The notes beneath the pieces are model-generated. The model saw only the letters and a list, made by a program, of their open reading frames with translations, had not been told where the DNA came from and made no database searches. This document shows, one piece after another, positions 38,840-46,511 of a DNA stretch of 64,000 nucleotides. Source of the stretch: JAJDTT01 sp022827025 (GTDB lineage Bacteria > Acidobacteriota > UBA6911 > RPQK01 > JAJDTT01); the NCBI GenBank assembly GCA_965203535.1, contig OZ241897.1, positions 2,480,001 through 2,544,000 on the forward strand, read 5' to 3'. Position 1 is the stretch's first letter. Every line of letters starts with the position of its first letter. Position numbers and translations under genes: made by a program.

Positions 38840-39240
38840 GAAGGTGCAGGGGATTACGCCCCTGCACCTTCCCACACCACCGGACGTACCGTTTTCTGTA
38901 TCCGGCGGTTGGAGTCCCCCGAGGTCCGTGGACCTCGTACGCGACCGTTCTTTTCGGCTTTCGCCGTCAGTGTGACTCCGACCCGCGCCGTTCCAGCTTG
39001 ACGGGTTCCACCCTTGGGCCGTCCCTGCCGGGCCGCTGGAATTCTCCCCGGCCGGGGGAGAGCACCCCACGTCCCGTTCTCGGGATTCGTTGTGCCTCCA
39101 CTGACGAGTCCACCGTAGGGTCGATACGACTCCTTCGGTCCTTCGCTCCACCGGCATTACCCGGATTCTTCGCTACTTCGGCCTCCCCTTTGGAGTTGAC
39201 CCGATTTCGTGGAAACTTCAAAAGTAAGGGGAGAAAGGAG
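38840..39240 (-). mobile_element. Probable decayed group II intron, 3' part
   Basis: On the minus strand the end of this segment reads as ribozyme domains V and VI: CCGCCGGATACAGAAAACGG plus TACGTCCGGTGG (domain V-like hairpin), then GGAAGGTGCAGGGGCGTAAT paired with CCCCTGCACCTTCC and a CGAT end near 38840. Upstream, a minus-strand frame reads GEAEVAKNPGNAGGAKDRR, which resembles the leader of some intron-encoded reverse transcriptases. No reverse transcriptase domain and no clear 5' end were found, so boundaries are approximate. Confidence 0.45.
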
Positions 39241-39249
39241 GGATCCAAG

Positions 39250-39300
39250 ATGGCAAAGAAACCGTTGCCGTACCCACCGGAGTTTCGGCAAGAGATCGTC
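39250..39300 (+). pseudogene. Possible stub of an IS3-type transposase OrfA
   Basis: After an AGGAGG ribosome site, ATG 39250 opens MAKKPLPYPPEFRQEIV, which resembles the first residues of IS3-family OrfA proteins. The similarity ends after 17 codons and no OrfB or terminal repeats are found. Weak evidence; it may be chance. Confidence 0.3.
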
Positions 39301-39411
39301 AGCGGGACAGGACCCGGAGCCCAGCTTGGCGGAAACATCCGCAGCAGGGGCAACCTCCCTCGGTCGGCCCGAACCGGAACTCCCGGCATCCGGCACCGGT
39401 TCGCCCGAAGT

Positions 39412-39615
39412 TCATGAGGATGGTCGAGACACAGCCGCGCTGGCTTCACCGCAGAGAAAACAGTCTCTCTGGAAGCTCCGATACCCGCAGTCCGGGCAGC
39501 GGTACGCGCGGCGGGCGCGGAGCCTCTCCACTGTCTGCTTCCTGAGGGTCTCCAGCCGTTGCTCGTGGATGTCAGGGGTGTTCATGCGTCCCATCTCGCC
39601 CATCACCGGTGTCAT
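39412..39615 (-). CDS. Small zinc-ribbon-like protein
   Basis: 67 residues from ATG 39615. A basic helix (EQRLETLRKQTVERLRARRA) is followed by YRCPDCGYRSFQRDCFLCGE, with two CxxC pairs suited to one zinc ion. AGGCCAGGA precedes the start. No family recognised. It lies in decayed mobile DNA just downstream (on its strand) of a nested inverted repeat. Confidence 0.4.
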   Translation of the reverse strand: MTPVMGEMGRMNTPDIHEQRLETLRKQTVERLRARRAYRCPDCGYRSFQRDCFLCGEASAAVSRPSS

Positions 39616-39641
39616 TCCTGGCCTTCCCTCAGGGATCAATG

Positions 39642-39738
39642 GGACGGGAGCGCCCCCCCAGGGGGTGTTGCGCAAATGTGAATTGCGCAACACCCCCGCG
39701 CCCGCTGCGGGCAGCAAAAAGGGGGGGCGCTCCCGTCC
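39642..39738. repeat. Nested inverted repeat, 97 bp
   Basis: Perfect 18-bp outer arms, GGACGGGAGCGCCCCCCC (39642-39659) and its complement (39721-39738), enclose a second perfect 15-bp hairpin, GGGGGTGTTGCGCAA (39661-39675) with its complement (39683-39697) and a 7-nt loop, plus a small GCCCGCTGCGGGC hairpin near 39700. It differs in sequence and design from the TTTCC-loop hairpins elsewhere. Confidence 0.85.
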
Positions 39739-39901
39739 ACCTCCGATTTCCCCGTGCGGGCGCCGCCGTTCGGGGATCTGGCCGCAACCACAAGCAGGAA
39801 AAGGAGATCGGGGAATTCGCCTGTGTAACGTGGAAAGCCCTCATGATGTAAGTGACCCCCGATGTCTCACTTACACTCCCGGATCGGCCACGTGACCTCC
39901 T
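39739..39901. other. Gap without recognisable gene; small inverted repeat
   Basis: No convincing coding frame. TGTAAGTGA (39847-39855) and its complement TCACTTACA (39867-39875) form a 9-bp inverted repeat with an 11-nt spacer, possibly an operator or an element end. Confidence 0.4.
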
Positions 39902-40208
39902 TTACACACTGCCGAAACGAGCCTCCATCAGCCCTTGCGACTGCCAAGTGCGTTCACCGTCGATCACGACCTGGAAGGAGCGACGTTCCGCCGCTGGTTG
40001 TAGCTCGACCGCCCGCTTCAGGGCGGCCGTCACCCCGCCGTAGGAGTGGAGCAGCCCCTCGTCGGTCGAATGCCCCGGATCGACACGGACGAAGACGGTC
40101 CGGTCGGCCTCGCCGGCAATCGGCGGCTTGAGCGCGAAGTCGCGGAGGATCTTCCCCACCGCCCCCGGCACACGCGCCGGGACAGCCGTTGTGAATGGAT
40201 AACGAATC
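39902..40208 (-). pseudogene. Gene fragment of unknown function
   Basis: An open frame of about 102 codons without a clear start, beginning after an in-frame stop at about 40209 and reading RYPFTTAVPARVPGAVGKIL, then RTVFVRVDPGHSTDEGLLHS and RSFQVVIDGERTW. Composition and amphipathic pattern look like real protein rather than a shadow, so this may be the C-terminal remnant of a gene lost in the island. I do not recognise the family. Confidence 0.35.
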
Positions 40209-40504
40209 TGTCAAGGTTCGAGCGTTGCCTTGAGGTGCTGGCCACGGATCGACACAGCGCAAGCACCATGTGTTCCGAACCTGGGGAACAAGAGAGAATG
40301 GGAAGAGTGGATTGGCCTTCAGGCGGGAATGCTGCTGCCTGTTTGTTGCCTGTTCAGAACGTCAAACAATGGGAGTCAACCACTTACCGATTCGGCGAAG
40401 AACCCGGTAATCCATTGAAAACGTTAACCTTTGGTAGTTTTTGACTGTGGGGCTATCGGGACAGGAAAGTCCCCCCTCCGGGTGACCTATAATGGCGCGG
40501 GACC
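40209..40504. other. Gap before the ABC exporter genes
   Basis: Holds a 19-bp sequence TGCCTGTTTGTTGCCTGTT at 40336-40354 that is identical to 37215-37233 inside the truncated integrase, and a GGGACAGGAAAGTCCCCCC hairpin at about 40459. No gene is visible. Confidence 0.55.
40488..40493 (+). promoter_or_regulatory. Possible -10 box of the wzm-wzt unit
   Basis: A perfect TATAAT 11 nt before the ATG of the permease gene. No matching -35 box is seen, because a hairpin repeat occupies that position. As with the ubiA-like gene the leader would be very short. Confidence 0.35.
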
Positions 40505-41290
40505 ATGTTGAGTTCGCTCCCGGGCCACAAGCACCTGATCCGTGAACTGGTGTCCCGGGATATCCGGAGCCGCTACGTGGGCTCCGTTGCCGGCCTGTTC
40601 TGGTCGATTCTGAATCCGGCGCTGCAACTGGCTCTCTACACGCTGGTCTTCTCGCTGGTGCTGGAGGTCCGGTTCGGGCCCGAGGCCACGACCGGGGTCT
40701 TCGCGTTGAATCTCTTCGCCGCGCTGTTGCCCTGGATGGCCATTCAGGAAGGGGTCGTCCGCTCGGCGCGGACCTTCATCGAGAATGCCAACATCATCAA
40801 GAAGCAGCGTTTTCCGTTGGAGACGCTTCCCTTCAGCGTTCTGTTCTCGGCCGTCGTGCACCAGTTGCTGGGGACGGTCGTCTTCCTCGTGGTGCTGGCG
40901 GTCACCCAACTGACCGACTTCCGGTTCCTGGTCCTGATCTTCCCCCTCTTCGCGGTCCAGATCCTGATGACGTACGGGCTGGCCGCCATGGCCGCCTCGC
41001 TGAACGTCTTCTTTCGCGACGTGGCGCAGCTCCTGGGCGTCCTGTTCATGCTCTTCTTCTGGGTCACGCCCATCGTCTACCCGCGGAGCCGAGCTCCGGA
41101 ACCCTACCAGTTCCTCCTCTCCCTGAACCCGCTGACCCACATGGTGGAGGCCTACCGTTTCGCCTTCCTGGGCGCTCCGGAACCCTCCCTCTGGGGGCTG
41201 CTCTACTGGGGCGTCCTGTCCCTCGGGTTCTATCGCCTGGGGCGTTTCGTCCTGGACCGGACCCGCAACCAGTTGGTGGACCTGCTGTGA
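40505..41290 (+). CDS. wzm: Polysaccharide ABC exporter permease (Wzm-like)
   Basis: ABC-2 family permease of 261 residues with about six membrane helices (LFWSILNPALQLALYTLVFS, LGVLFMLFFWVTPIVYP). The N-terminal LVSRDIRSRYVGSVAGLFWS and the TPIVYP loop are typical of O-antigen/capsule exporters. With the ATPase encoded next it would move lipid-linked polysaccharide across the inner membrane. The two genes overlap by 4 nt (GTGA). Confidence 0.92.
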   Translation: MLSSLPGHKHLIRELVSRDIRSRYVGSVAGLFWSILNPALQLALYTLVFSLVLEVRFGPEATTGVFALNLFAALLPWMAIQEGVVRSARTFIENANIIKKQRFPLETLPFSVLFSAVVHQLLGTVVFLVVLAVTQLTDFRFLVLIFPLFAVQILMTYGLAAMAASLNVFFRDVAQLLGVLFMLFFWVTPIVYPRSRAPEPYQFLLSLNPLTHMVEAYRFAFLGAPEPSLWGLLYWGVLSLGFYRLGRFVLDRTRNQLVDLL

Positions 41291-42492
41291 GGCCCGCCGT
41301 CCGGGCCGTCCTCCTTTCCAAGTTCTACGGCTCCCATTGGAACCCCCGGAGCCTGCTCCGGCAGATCCTCACGGGGAAGGAGTCGGGCCGGCGGATCCGG
41401 GCCCTGGAGGGGGTCAGCTTCCAGGTCGAGGCGGGCCGGGCCCTGGGAGTGGTCGGTCAGAACGGGTCGGGAAAGACGACCCTGTTGAAGATCGTTTCGG
41501 GGGCCGCTCACCCCAGTTCGGGGCAAGTCGAGGTGGACGGACGGGTCGGCGCCCTGCTGGACCTGGGAGCCGGATTCCATCCCGAGTTCAGCGGCCGCGA
41601 GAACATCCGGTTCAGCGGGGCTCTCATGGGCCTGGAGCCGGACCGGGTCCGGGAAGCGGAAGACCGGATCGTGGCCTTCAGCGAGCTGGAAGAATTCATC
41701 GACCAACCGGTGAGGACCTATTCCGCCGGCATGTACGTCCGCTTGGGATTCGCCGTCTCCACCGGATTCCATCCCTCCGTGCTGGTCATCGACGAGGCGT
41801 TGGCGGTAGGCGACCAGCCCTTCCAGAAAAAGTGCACGGACCGGATCCTGTCCATCAAGAAGAGGGGAGCCGCCATCGTGATCTGCTCCCACAACCTCTA
41901 CCAGATCAGGACCCTGTGCGAGGAGGCGATCTGGCTCCGGGAAGGCCGGCCCCGGTCCCAGGGGGATGCCGTCACGGTGGTGGAGGACTACAGCCGGTTT
42001 CTGGGGCAGGCGGCCGCTCCCCGGGTCGCGGACGCCGGCATCCCCGGTTCCGGCCCCGCCCGGAATTGCCGGATCGAAAAACTCCGGCTCGAGGACGGTT
42101 CGGGTGCCCGATGCGAGAGCTTCCGGACCGGCGGGATCTTGCGGCTGGAGATCGTCGCCGAGTTCGCGTCCGGGTTCCGGGGCCGTCCCAGCCTTCGGGT
42201 GGCGATCCGGAGAGACGACGGCCTCACCATCCACGAGACCCGGACCCGCAGCCTGGAAGAGCTTCAGCCCTTGGGCCGGGGCCGCTACCGGGGGCGCGTC
42301 ACGCTGCGGGAGATTCCGCTTCTGGCGGGCGGATACCGGGTCCGGGCCGCTGCGTGTTCCCATTCGGAGAAGCCCGAGACGGGGAGCTGGCAGTCGATTC
42401 CGTTCAGCGTGCGCTCGCGGGGAAGAGAGTTGGGGGCGGTCCGGATGGAGCATCGCTGGAGCGGCGGTTTCCAACCGCCGGAGTCCCCATGA
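41287..42492 (+). CDS. wzt: Polysaccharide ABC exporter ATPase (Wzt-like) with C-terminal domain
   Basis: 401 residues. ATPase domain: Walker A VVGQNGSGKTTLLK near residue 56, signature YSAGM near 144, Walker B VLVIDEALAVGD near 160 and switch CSHN. Residues about 255-390 form a Wzt-type carbohydrate-binding beta-sandwich (RLEIVAEFASGFRGRPSLRV, GGYRVRAAACS) that in other species recognises the chain-end cap before export. The methylation genes nearby could make that cap. Starts GTG at 41287. The final residues WSGGFQPPESP come from a GGCGGTTTCCAACCGCC repeat, almost the same tail as on VapC. Confidence 0.92.
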   Translation: MRPAVRAVLLSKFYGSHWNPRSLLRQILTGKESGRRIRALEGVSFQVEAGRALGVVGQNGSGKTTLLKIVSGAAHPSSGQVEVDGRVGALLDLGAGFHPEFSGRENIRFSGALMGLEPDRVREAEDRIVAFSELEEFIDQPVRTYSAGMYVRLGFAVSTGFHPSVLVIDEALAVGDQPFQKKCTDRILSIKKRGAAIVICSHNLYQIRTLCEEAIWLREGRPRSQGDAVTVVEDYSRFLGQAAAPRVADAGIPGSGPARNCRIEKLRLEDGSGARCESFRTGGILRLEIVAEFASGFRGRPSLRVAIRRDDGLTIHETRTRSLEELQPLGRGRYRGRVTLREIPLLAGGYRVRAAACSHSEKPETGSWQSIPFSVRSRGRELGAVRMEHRWSGGFQPPESP

Positions 42493-42689
42493 CGTTCGGG
42501 CAAGAAAGAATGGGGGACAAGCATGTCCCCTCCTGTCGATCGCACTTTTTTCGCGGTCGTCGTTACAGGTAGTGAGCGTTGACTATCGATGGCGGGCGAC
42601 GGGAAAATACATCGTACAGGCCGGATTGATCGGAGGACGCCGGCAGTTCCCGTCAGCGGGCGATTGACCAGACCGGTGGGGTTCGGGCC
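42493..42689. repeat. Gap with a GGGGGACA-type hairpin and a duplicated leader
   Basis: GGGGGACAAGCATGTCCCC lies at about 42512. From about 42640 the sequence GGCAGTTCCCGTCAGCGGGC and the following bases up to the ATG recur before the next coiled-coil gene at 43263, marking the left edge of a tandem duplication. Confidence 0.65.
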
Positions 42690-42986
42690 ATGAATGTGGA
42701 TTTGATCAGAGTCTTGCTGGCCGTGGCGACAGTGGGCGTGGGTCTCGCCGGACTGATGTTGGCCAGCTTACGGGCGCTGCGGCACGAAGTGCGGGGTCTG
42801 CGCCACGAGACGCGGCAGGAAATCCAGGGTCTGCGACAGGAGACGCGGGAGGAGATCCAGGATCTGCGCGGCCATATGGAGCGGATCGACTCCCATATCG
42901 GCGAACTTCGAGAACGGATGGCGCACGTGGAAGGACTATTGAAGGGGTTGCGCGACGCTTTCGTCCAGAGGACTATCGCGAATTAG
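42690..42986 (+). CDS. Small membrane coiled-coil protein
   Basis: 98 residues: an N-terminal membrane segment (LLAVATVGVGLAGLMLASL), then a coiled coil built of heptads such as GLRQETR, ending RMAHVEGLLKGLRDAFVQRT. Same design as the genes at 26132, 49135 and others. It lies just after wzt and in the same direction. No catalytic motif; function unknown. Confidence 0.68.
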   Translation: MNVDLIRVLLAVATVGVGLAGLMLASLRALRHEVRGLRHETRQEIQGLRQETREEIQDLRGHMERIDSHIGELRERMAHVEGLLKGLRDAFVQRTIAN

Positions 42987-43262
42987 CTTTTCGGCGTGAC
43001 GTTTCGGTCGGCCCTTGTTCCTTTTCGCCAGGAGCCTGCGCGGCAGAAATTGATCTACTGCGAAATCGTAGAATCGGTCCATATTCGTGCGATTTCTCGG
43101 CGAATAGAACAACTATGCACCTCAAAATCGGGAAAATCCGGCCTCGATTCTCCATTTTCTCGCTACGATCATTTCTAACGCGCAGACTCCTAGGGTTTGA
43201 GTTCGGAGTTCGGCGGCAGTTCCCGTCAGCGGGCGATTGACGAGGCCGGTGGGGTTCGGGCC
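42987..43262. other. AT-richer gap between duplicated coiled-coil genes
   Basis: The segment to about 43195 has lower GC than its surroundings and no convincing reading frame. The last 55 bp duplicate the leader of the preceding coiled-coil gene. Confidence 0.5.
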
Positions 43263-43580
43263 ATGAATGTGGATTTGATCAGAGTCTTGCTGGCCGTGGC
43301 GACAGTGGGCGTGGGTCTCGCCGGGCTGATGTTGGCCAGCTTACGGGCGCTGCGGCACGAAGTGCGGGGCCTGCGCCACGAGACGCGGGAAGACATCCAA
43401 GGTCTGCGACAGGAGACGCGGCAGGAGATCCAGGGTCTGCGACAGGAGATGCGGGACATGCGCAGCCACATGAGGCAGGTCGACTCCCATATCGGCGAAC
43501 TCCGGGAACGCATGGCGCACGTGGAGGGACTGCTGACCGGTTTGCGCGACGCCTTCGTCCGCCGGACCGTGTCGGACTAG
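43263..43580 (+). CDS. Small membrane coiled-coil protein, tandem duplicate
   Basis: 105 residues, nearly identical to the protein at 42690 through the membrane segment and the first coil turns, but longer by seven residues (one heptad, QEMRDMR). The ending RMAHVEGLLTGLRDAFVRRT is conserved. The duplicated leader and heptad-length difference show local tandem duplication followed by slippage in the coil. Confidence 0.68.
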   Translation: MNVDLIRVLLAVATVGVGLAGLMLASLRALRHEVRGLRHETREDIQGLRQETRQEIQGLRQEMRDMRSHMRQVDSHIGELRERMAHVEGLLTGLRDAFVRRTVSD

Positions 43581-43734
43581 GAGGGGCGACATCCTTGTCG
43601 CCCAGGAGGGGCGATTTCCAATCGCCCGACGGGAAGGGCGGTTTCTAGCCGCCCAGTCTTTGCTTAACAAATCAGACGGGAAAAGCGTACAGGGAGGACT
43701 ATCGCCCCCCTCCCCCCTGGGATCGGCGCCAATA
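43581..43734. repeat. Hairpin repeats flanking the group II intron, 3' side
   Basis: GGGGCGACATCCTTGTCGCCC, GGGGCGATTTCCAATCGCCC and GGGCGGTTTCTAGCCGCCC in tandem, then the right half of a GGCG/CGCC hairpin (GGATCGGCGCCAATA) that ends at the intron boundary. Confidence 0.75.
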
Positions 43735-44378
43735 GTCGCGGTAGGGACGCCGGTTGCCCAGCGCCCCCCGCGCAGATCCGTGCGTGCCCGTTAAGGCACA
43801 CGGCTCCTACCTCAGGTAGTGACGGCAGGGCGCGACGCCTTCCGTATCCGACCCCCGCCTGTATCACGGTAGTCCGGCTCTGGGTCCGGGCCGTGCTTTG
43901 GTGGGCCGAAACTCCCCTTGGTTCCATCCCTTCGCTCCACGGACTCCGCAGAGAGTTCCCCCTCCTTGTTCGCCCGCTTCATCACTACTATGGATGAATC
44001 CGATTGCTTCCTCTTTCTCCTCATGGGGTACGGCTTTCTCCTTTCCCATGAGGCCCCGGCTCTCACCGGGGTCAGAGCAAGCCCTCCCAGGTCCCGACAC
44101 AAGATGTACGTACGTGCATGGGTTCTTTGACACCGCGGAGCCCGGCCGTCCCTCACCTTACCGGTCCAGCCGGTGTTGCCTTCGACCGCGATTACAGCCT
44201 CGGCACTTCCGAACAAGGAGCTTTCGATGCTCAATAGCCTACCCATACGCACCGCTACCGACGCTTCGCCGACACCCTCACGAGTGCCCACGCACGGCTC
44301 GCGGGGAAACGTGGATGGTTGGTCCTTTCGTTTCAGCGGACTTTCACCGCCTATCTTGTGCCAGTTAGCCTGGCGCAC
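43735..44378 (-). mobile_element. Group II intron with both ends but deleted reverse transcriptase
   Basis: Minus-strand intron of about 644 bp. The 5' end is GTGCGCCAGGCTAACTGG followed by GGCGGTGAAAGTCCGC, a well-known group II start. The 3' end has domain V (GAGCCGTGTGCCTTAACGGG followed by CACGCACGGATC, with the AGC triad) and a domain VI hairpin with the expected unpaired A (GTCCCTACCGCGAC). Between them only the start of the intron protein remains: MKRANKEGELSAESVERRDG, then TKGSF, matching the leader of intron reverse transcriptases before an early stop. The flanking bases rejoin into one hairpin repeat (GGAGCGGCGTTT plus TATTGGCGCC), which fixes the boundaries. Confidence 0.75.
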
Positions 44379-44459
44379 AAACGCCGCTCCCCGCGACTGG
44401 AAAGTCGCCGCTCCTTTCGTGGAATCGCTTTCGGGGGCGTGGTATCGTGCTGGCCAGTC

Positions 44460-46511
44460 ATGGGAGCCGGGAGGGGAAGTTCGGACGATTCTTCCGGCCT
44501 CCGGCGGCAGCGCGGCCTCTACGATCACGACTATTTCCACGGCAAGACCAGCGGTTATCCTCCCGAAGGATACGCTCGCGCGCATCCGGATTGGGAACCG
44601 TGGATCGAGTTGCTGGCGGCGCTCCAGCCCCAAGGCTTGTGGTTGGAGTTGGGTTGCGCCTACGGCTACCTGACGGAGGCGGTCCGGGGTTCCGGGCGAC
44701 GGGCGGTGGGGCTGGACCTGAGCGGCTACGCCCTCTCCCAGCACCCTCCTGCGCGCCCCTTCCTGGTGCAGGGAGACGCCCAGGAACTCCCCTTCGCCGG
44801 CGGCTGCGCCCACGTCGTCACCCTGTTCGACCTGCTGGAGCACCTTCCGGACCCGCGCGCCTGCCTCCGGGAGGCGGTCCGGGTCCTGCACCCGGACGGA
44901 CTCATGGCCGGCGCCACGCCGGACCCGCTCCATTTCCGGCGGCCGGAGCCGACCCACTGCTTCGAGCGTCCCCCCTCCTTCTGGATCTCGGCCCTGGAGG
45001 AGCTGGACCTGGCCGTGACCTACCGCTTCTCCGTGACCCCTTACAACTTCCAGTTCCTGGCGGCGTTCAAGGGATCCCCCATGGCGGAGCGGGCGGCGGC
45101 GTGGAAGCATGACTACACCGGCCCCGAACCGGAATTCGTCACCGCCGCCGGTCCCCTGGAGGTGCTGCCGCGCTGGGGATGGTCGGCGTTGGAGGCGGGC
45201 TCGCGGGACATGCAGGGGAACACCTCGGCTCTCTACCTCCTGAACCGGCTGGCCGGACCGGTCCGTTTCACGACCCGCTTCTCCGTCTCCTCCTCGCCCG
45301 ACTTCACCACGCTGCGGGTCCGGGCCGGCAGCGCCGCGTTGGCCGAGGTCCACGTCGATTCGGAGCGAAAGACGATACCGGTCGAACTCCCGCCGGTCAT
45401 CGTGCCCACCGGGGGACACCACCTGATCTTCGAACCGCTCCCCCTGGGGCCTCGGCTCCGCATCCACAACGTGGAGATCGACTCCGAGCCCTGTTCCCGG
45501 GAGGACCTGGTCCTGGGCCTTCCTTTCGACCTCTACCAGCGCTACCGCCTCGCGGTCCAGGTGAGTTCGCGGTTGACCCGGGGTCCCATCCTGGACGTGG
45601 GCGGCCTGATGGGAGACCAGGACGGGCACCTGGCCACGACGGCGGACTTTTTCCGGGACGCGGAAACGGACGCGCCCGTGCAGGTCCGAACCACCGACCT
45701 GAGGCATTGCGACCATCCGGAACACGCTCCGGCCCCGGCCTGGGAGCAGCCCTTCGAGGACGCCTCCTTCGACCTGGTGCTGTCCCTGGACGTCCTGGAG
45801 CACCTGGAACCGGAGCGGCGGCCCGGCTTTCTCTCGGAACTGGACCGCGTCGCCCGGTCGTTCATCCTGATCGGCGCCCCCTTCTCCACCCCGGAAGTGG
45901 AGCGGACGGAGGCGGAGCTGGCGCGGGGGCTGCTGGACACCCGCCGCTTCCTGGAAGAGCATCGGACCCTGGGACTGCCTTCCCACGACCTGGTGGAGGA
46001 GCATTTCAGGGACCGGCCCGGCTACGAGGTCCACCGGTTCCCCAGCGGCTACCTGCCTCGCTGGCGGGCCATGCAGGTGCTGACGCAGCACTATTTCCAG
46101 TTGAACGACACCACCTCCATGACCGCCCTGAACCGGCTCTACAACCAGACCTGCTACGTTCCGGACCTGGCCGAACCGGCCTACCGGACCCTTTTCCTGA
46201 TCTCCAAGACGCCTCTCCCGGACGGCCAACGGAACTCTCTGACTGCGCTGTTGCCGGAGCCGGGCACAGACCCCGCGTCCGCCTGCGGCCTCTCGGAGAT
46301 GGCCCGGGACGCCCGGTTCCCGAGCCTGCACCAACGGGTCAGGGAGCTGCTTCAGGAACGGGACGAGGCTTGGCTCAACACCCGTTTCCTCATCAACGAG
46401 CGGCAGAAGCTGATCCGGCTGCTGCGCCGGGAGATCCGGCGCCTGCGCAACGAGGTCCCCTTGTGGAAACTGGCGGGTCTCCGGCTCCGGGACAAGCTGA
46501 GACGCCGGTGA
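44460..46511 (+). CDS. Double methyltransferase of a glycan cluster
   Basis: 683 residues with two class I methyltransferase domains. Domain 1 (about 15-250): LWLELGCAYGYLTEAV, VVTLFDLLEHLPDPRACLRE. A central beta-rich region (about 250-370) resembles a sugar-binding linker. Domain 2 (about 375-550): PILDVGGLMGDQDGH, FDLVLSLDVLEHLEPERRPG. A coiled coil near the C terminus (INERQKLIRLLRREIRRLRN) may oligomerise it. Long two-domain methyltransferases of this kind occur with ABC-exported O-antigens, where terminal methylation stops chain growth; that role is inferred. Start ATG at 44460; its stop overlaps the next gene (TGATG). Confidence 0.8.
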   Translation: MGAGRGSSDDSSGLRRQRGLYDHDYFHGKTSGYPPEGYARAHPDWEPWIELLAALQPQGLWLELGCAYGYLTEAVRGSGRRAVGLDLSGYALSQHPPARPFLVQGDAQELPFAGGCAHVVTLFDLLEHLPDPRACLREAVRVLHPDGLMAGATPDPLHFRRPEPTHCFERPPSFWISALEELDLAVTYRFSVTPYNFQFLAAFKGSPMAERAAAWKHDYTGPEPEFVTAAGPLEVLPRWGWSALEAGSRDMQGNTSALYLLNRLAGPVRFTTRFSVSSSPDFTTLRVRAGSAALAEVHVDSERKTIPVELPPVIVPTGGHHLIFEPLPLGPRLRIHNVEIDSEPCSREDLVLGLPFDLYQRYRLAVQVSSRLTRGPILDVGGLMGDQDGHLATTADFFRDAETDAPVQVRTTDLRHCDHPEHAPAPAWEQPFEDASFDLVLSLDVLEHLEPERRPGFLSELDRVARSFILIGAPFSTPEVERTEAELARGLLDTRRFLEEHRTLGLPSHDLVEEHFRDRPGYEVHRFPSGYLPRWRAMQVLTQHYFQLNDTTSMTALNRLYNQTCYVPDLAEPAYRTLFLISKTPLPDGQRNSLTALLPEPGTDPASACGLSEMARDARFPSLHQRVRELLQERDEAWLNTRFLINERQKLIRLLRREIRRLRNEVPLWKLAGLRLRDKLRRR

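Noticed and set aside
39209..39895. 228-codon plus-strand frame across the decayed mobile region
   Set aside because: It crosses the nested inverted repeat and several unrelated remnants, has low-complexity composition, and no matching start signal.
42996..43178. 60-codon frame between the duplicated coiled-coil genes
   Set aside because: No ribosome site or recognisable pattern, and the region looks like AT-richer intergenic DNA.
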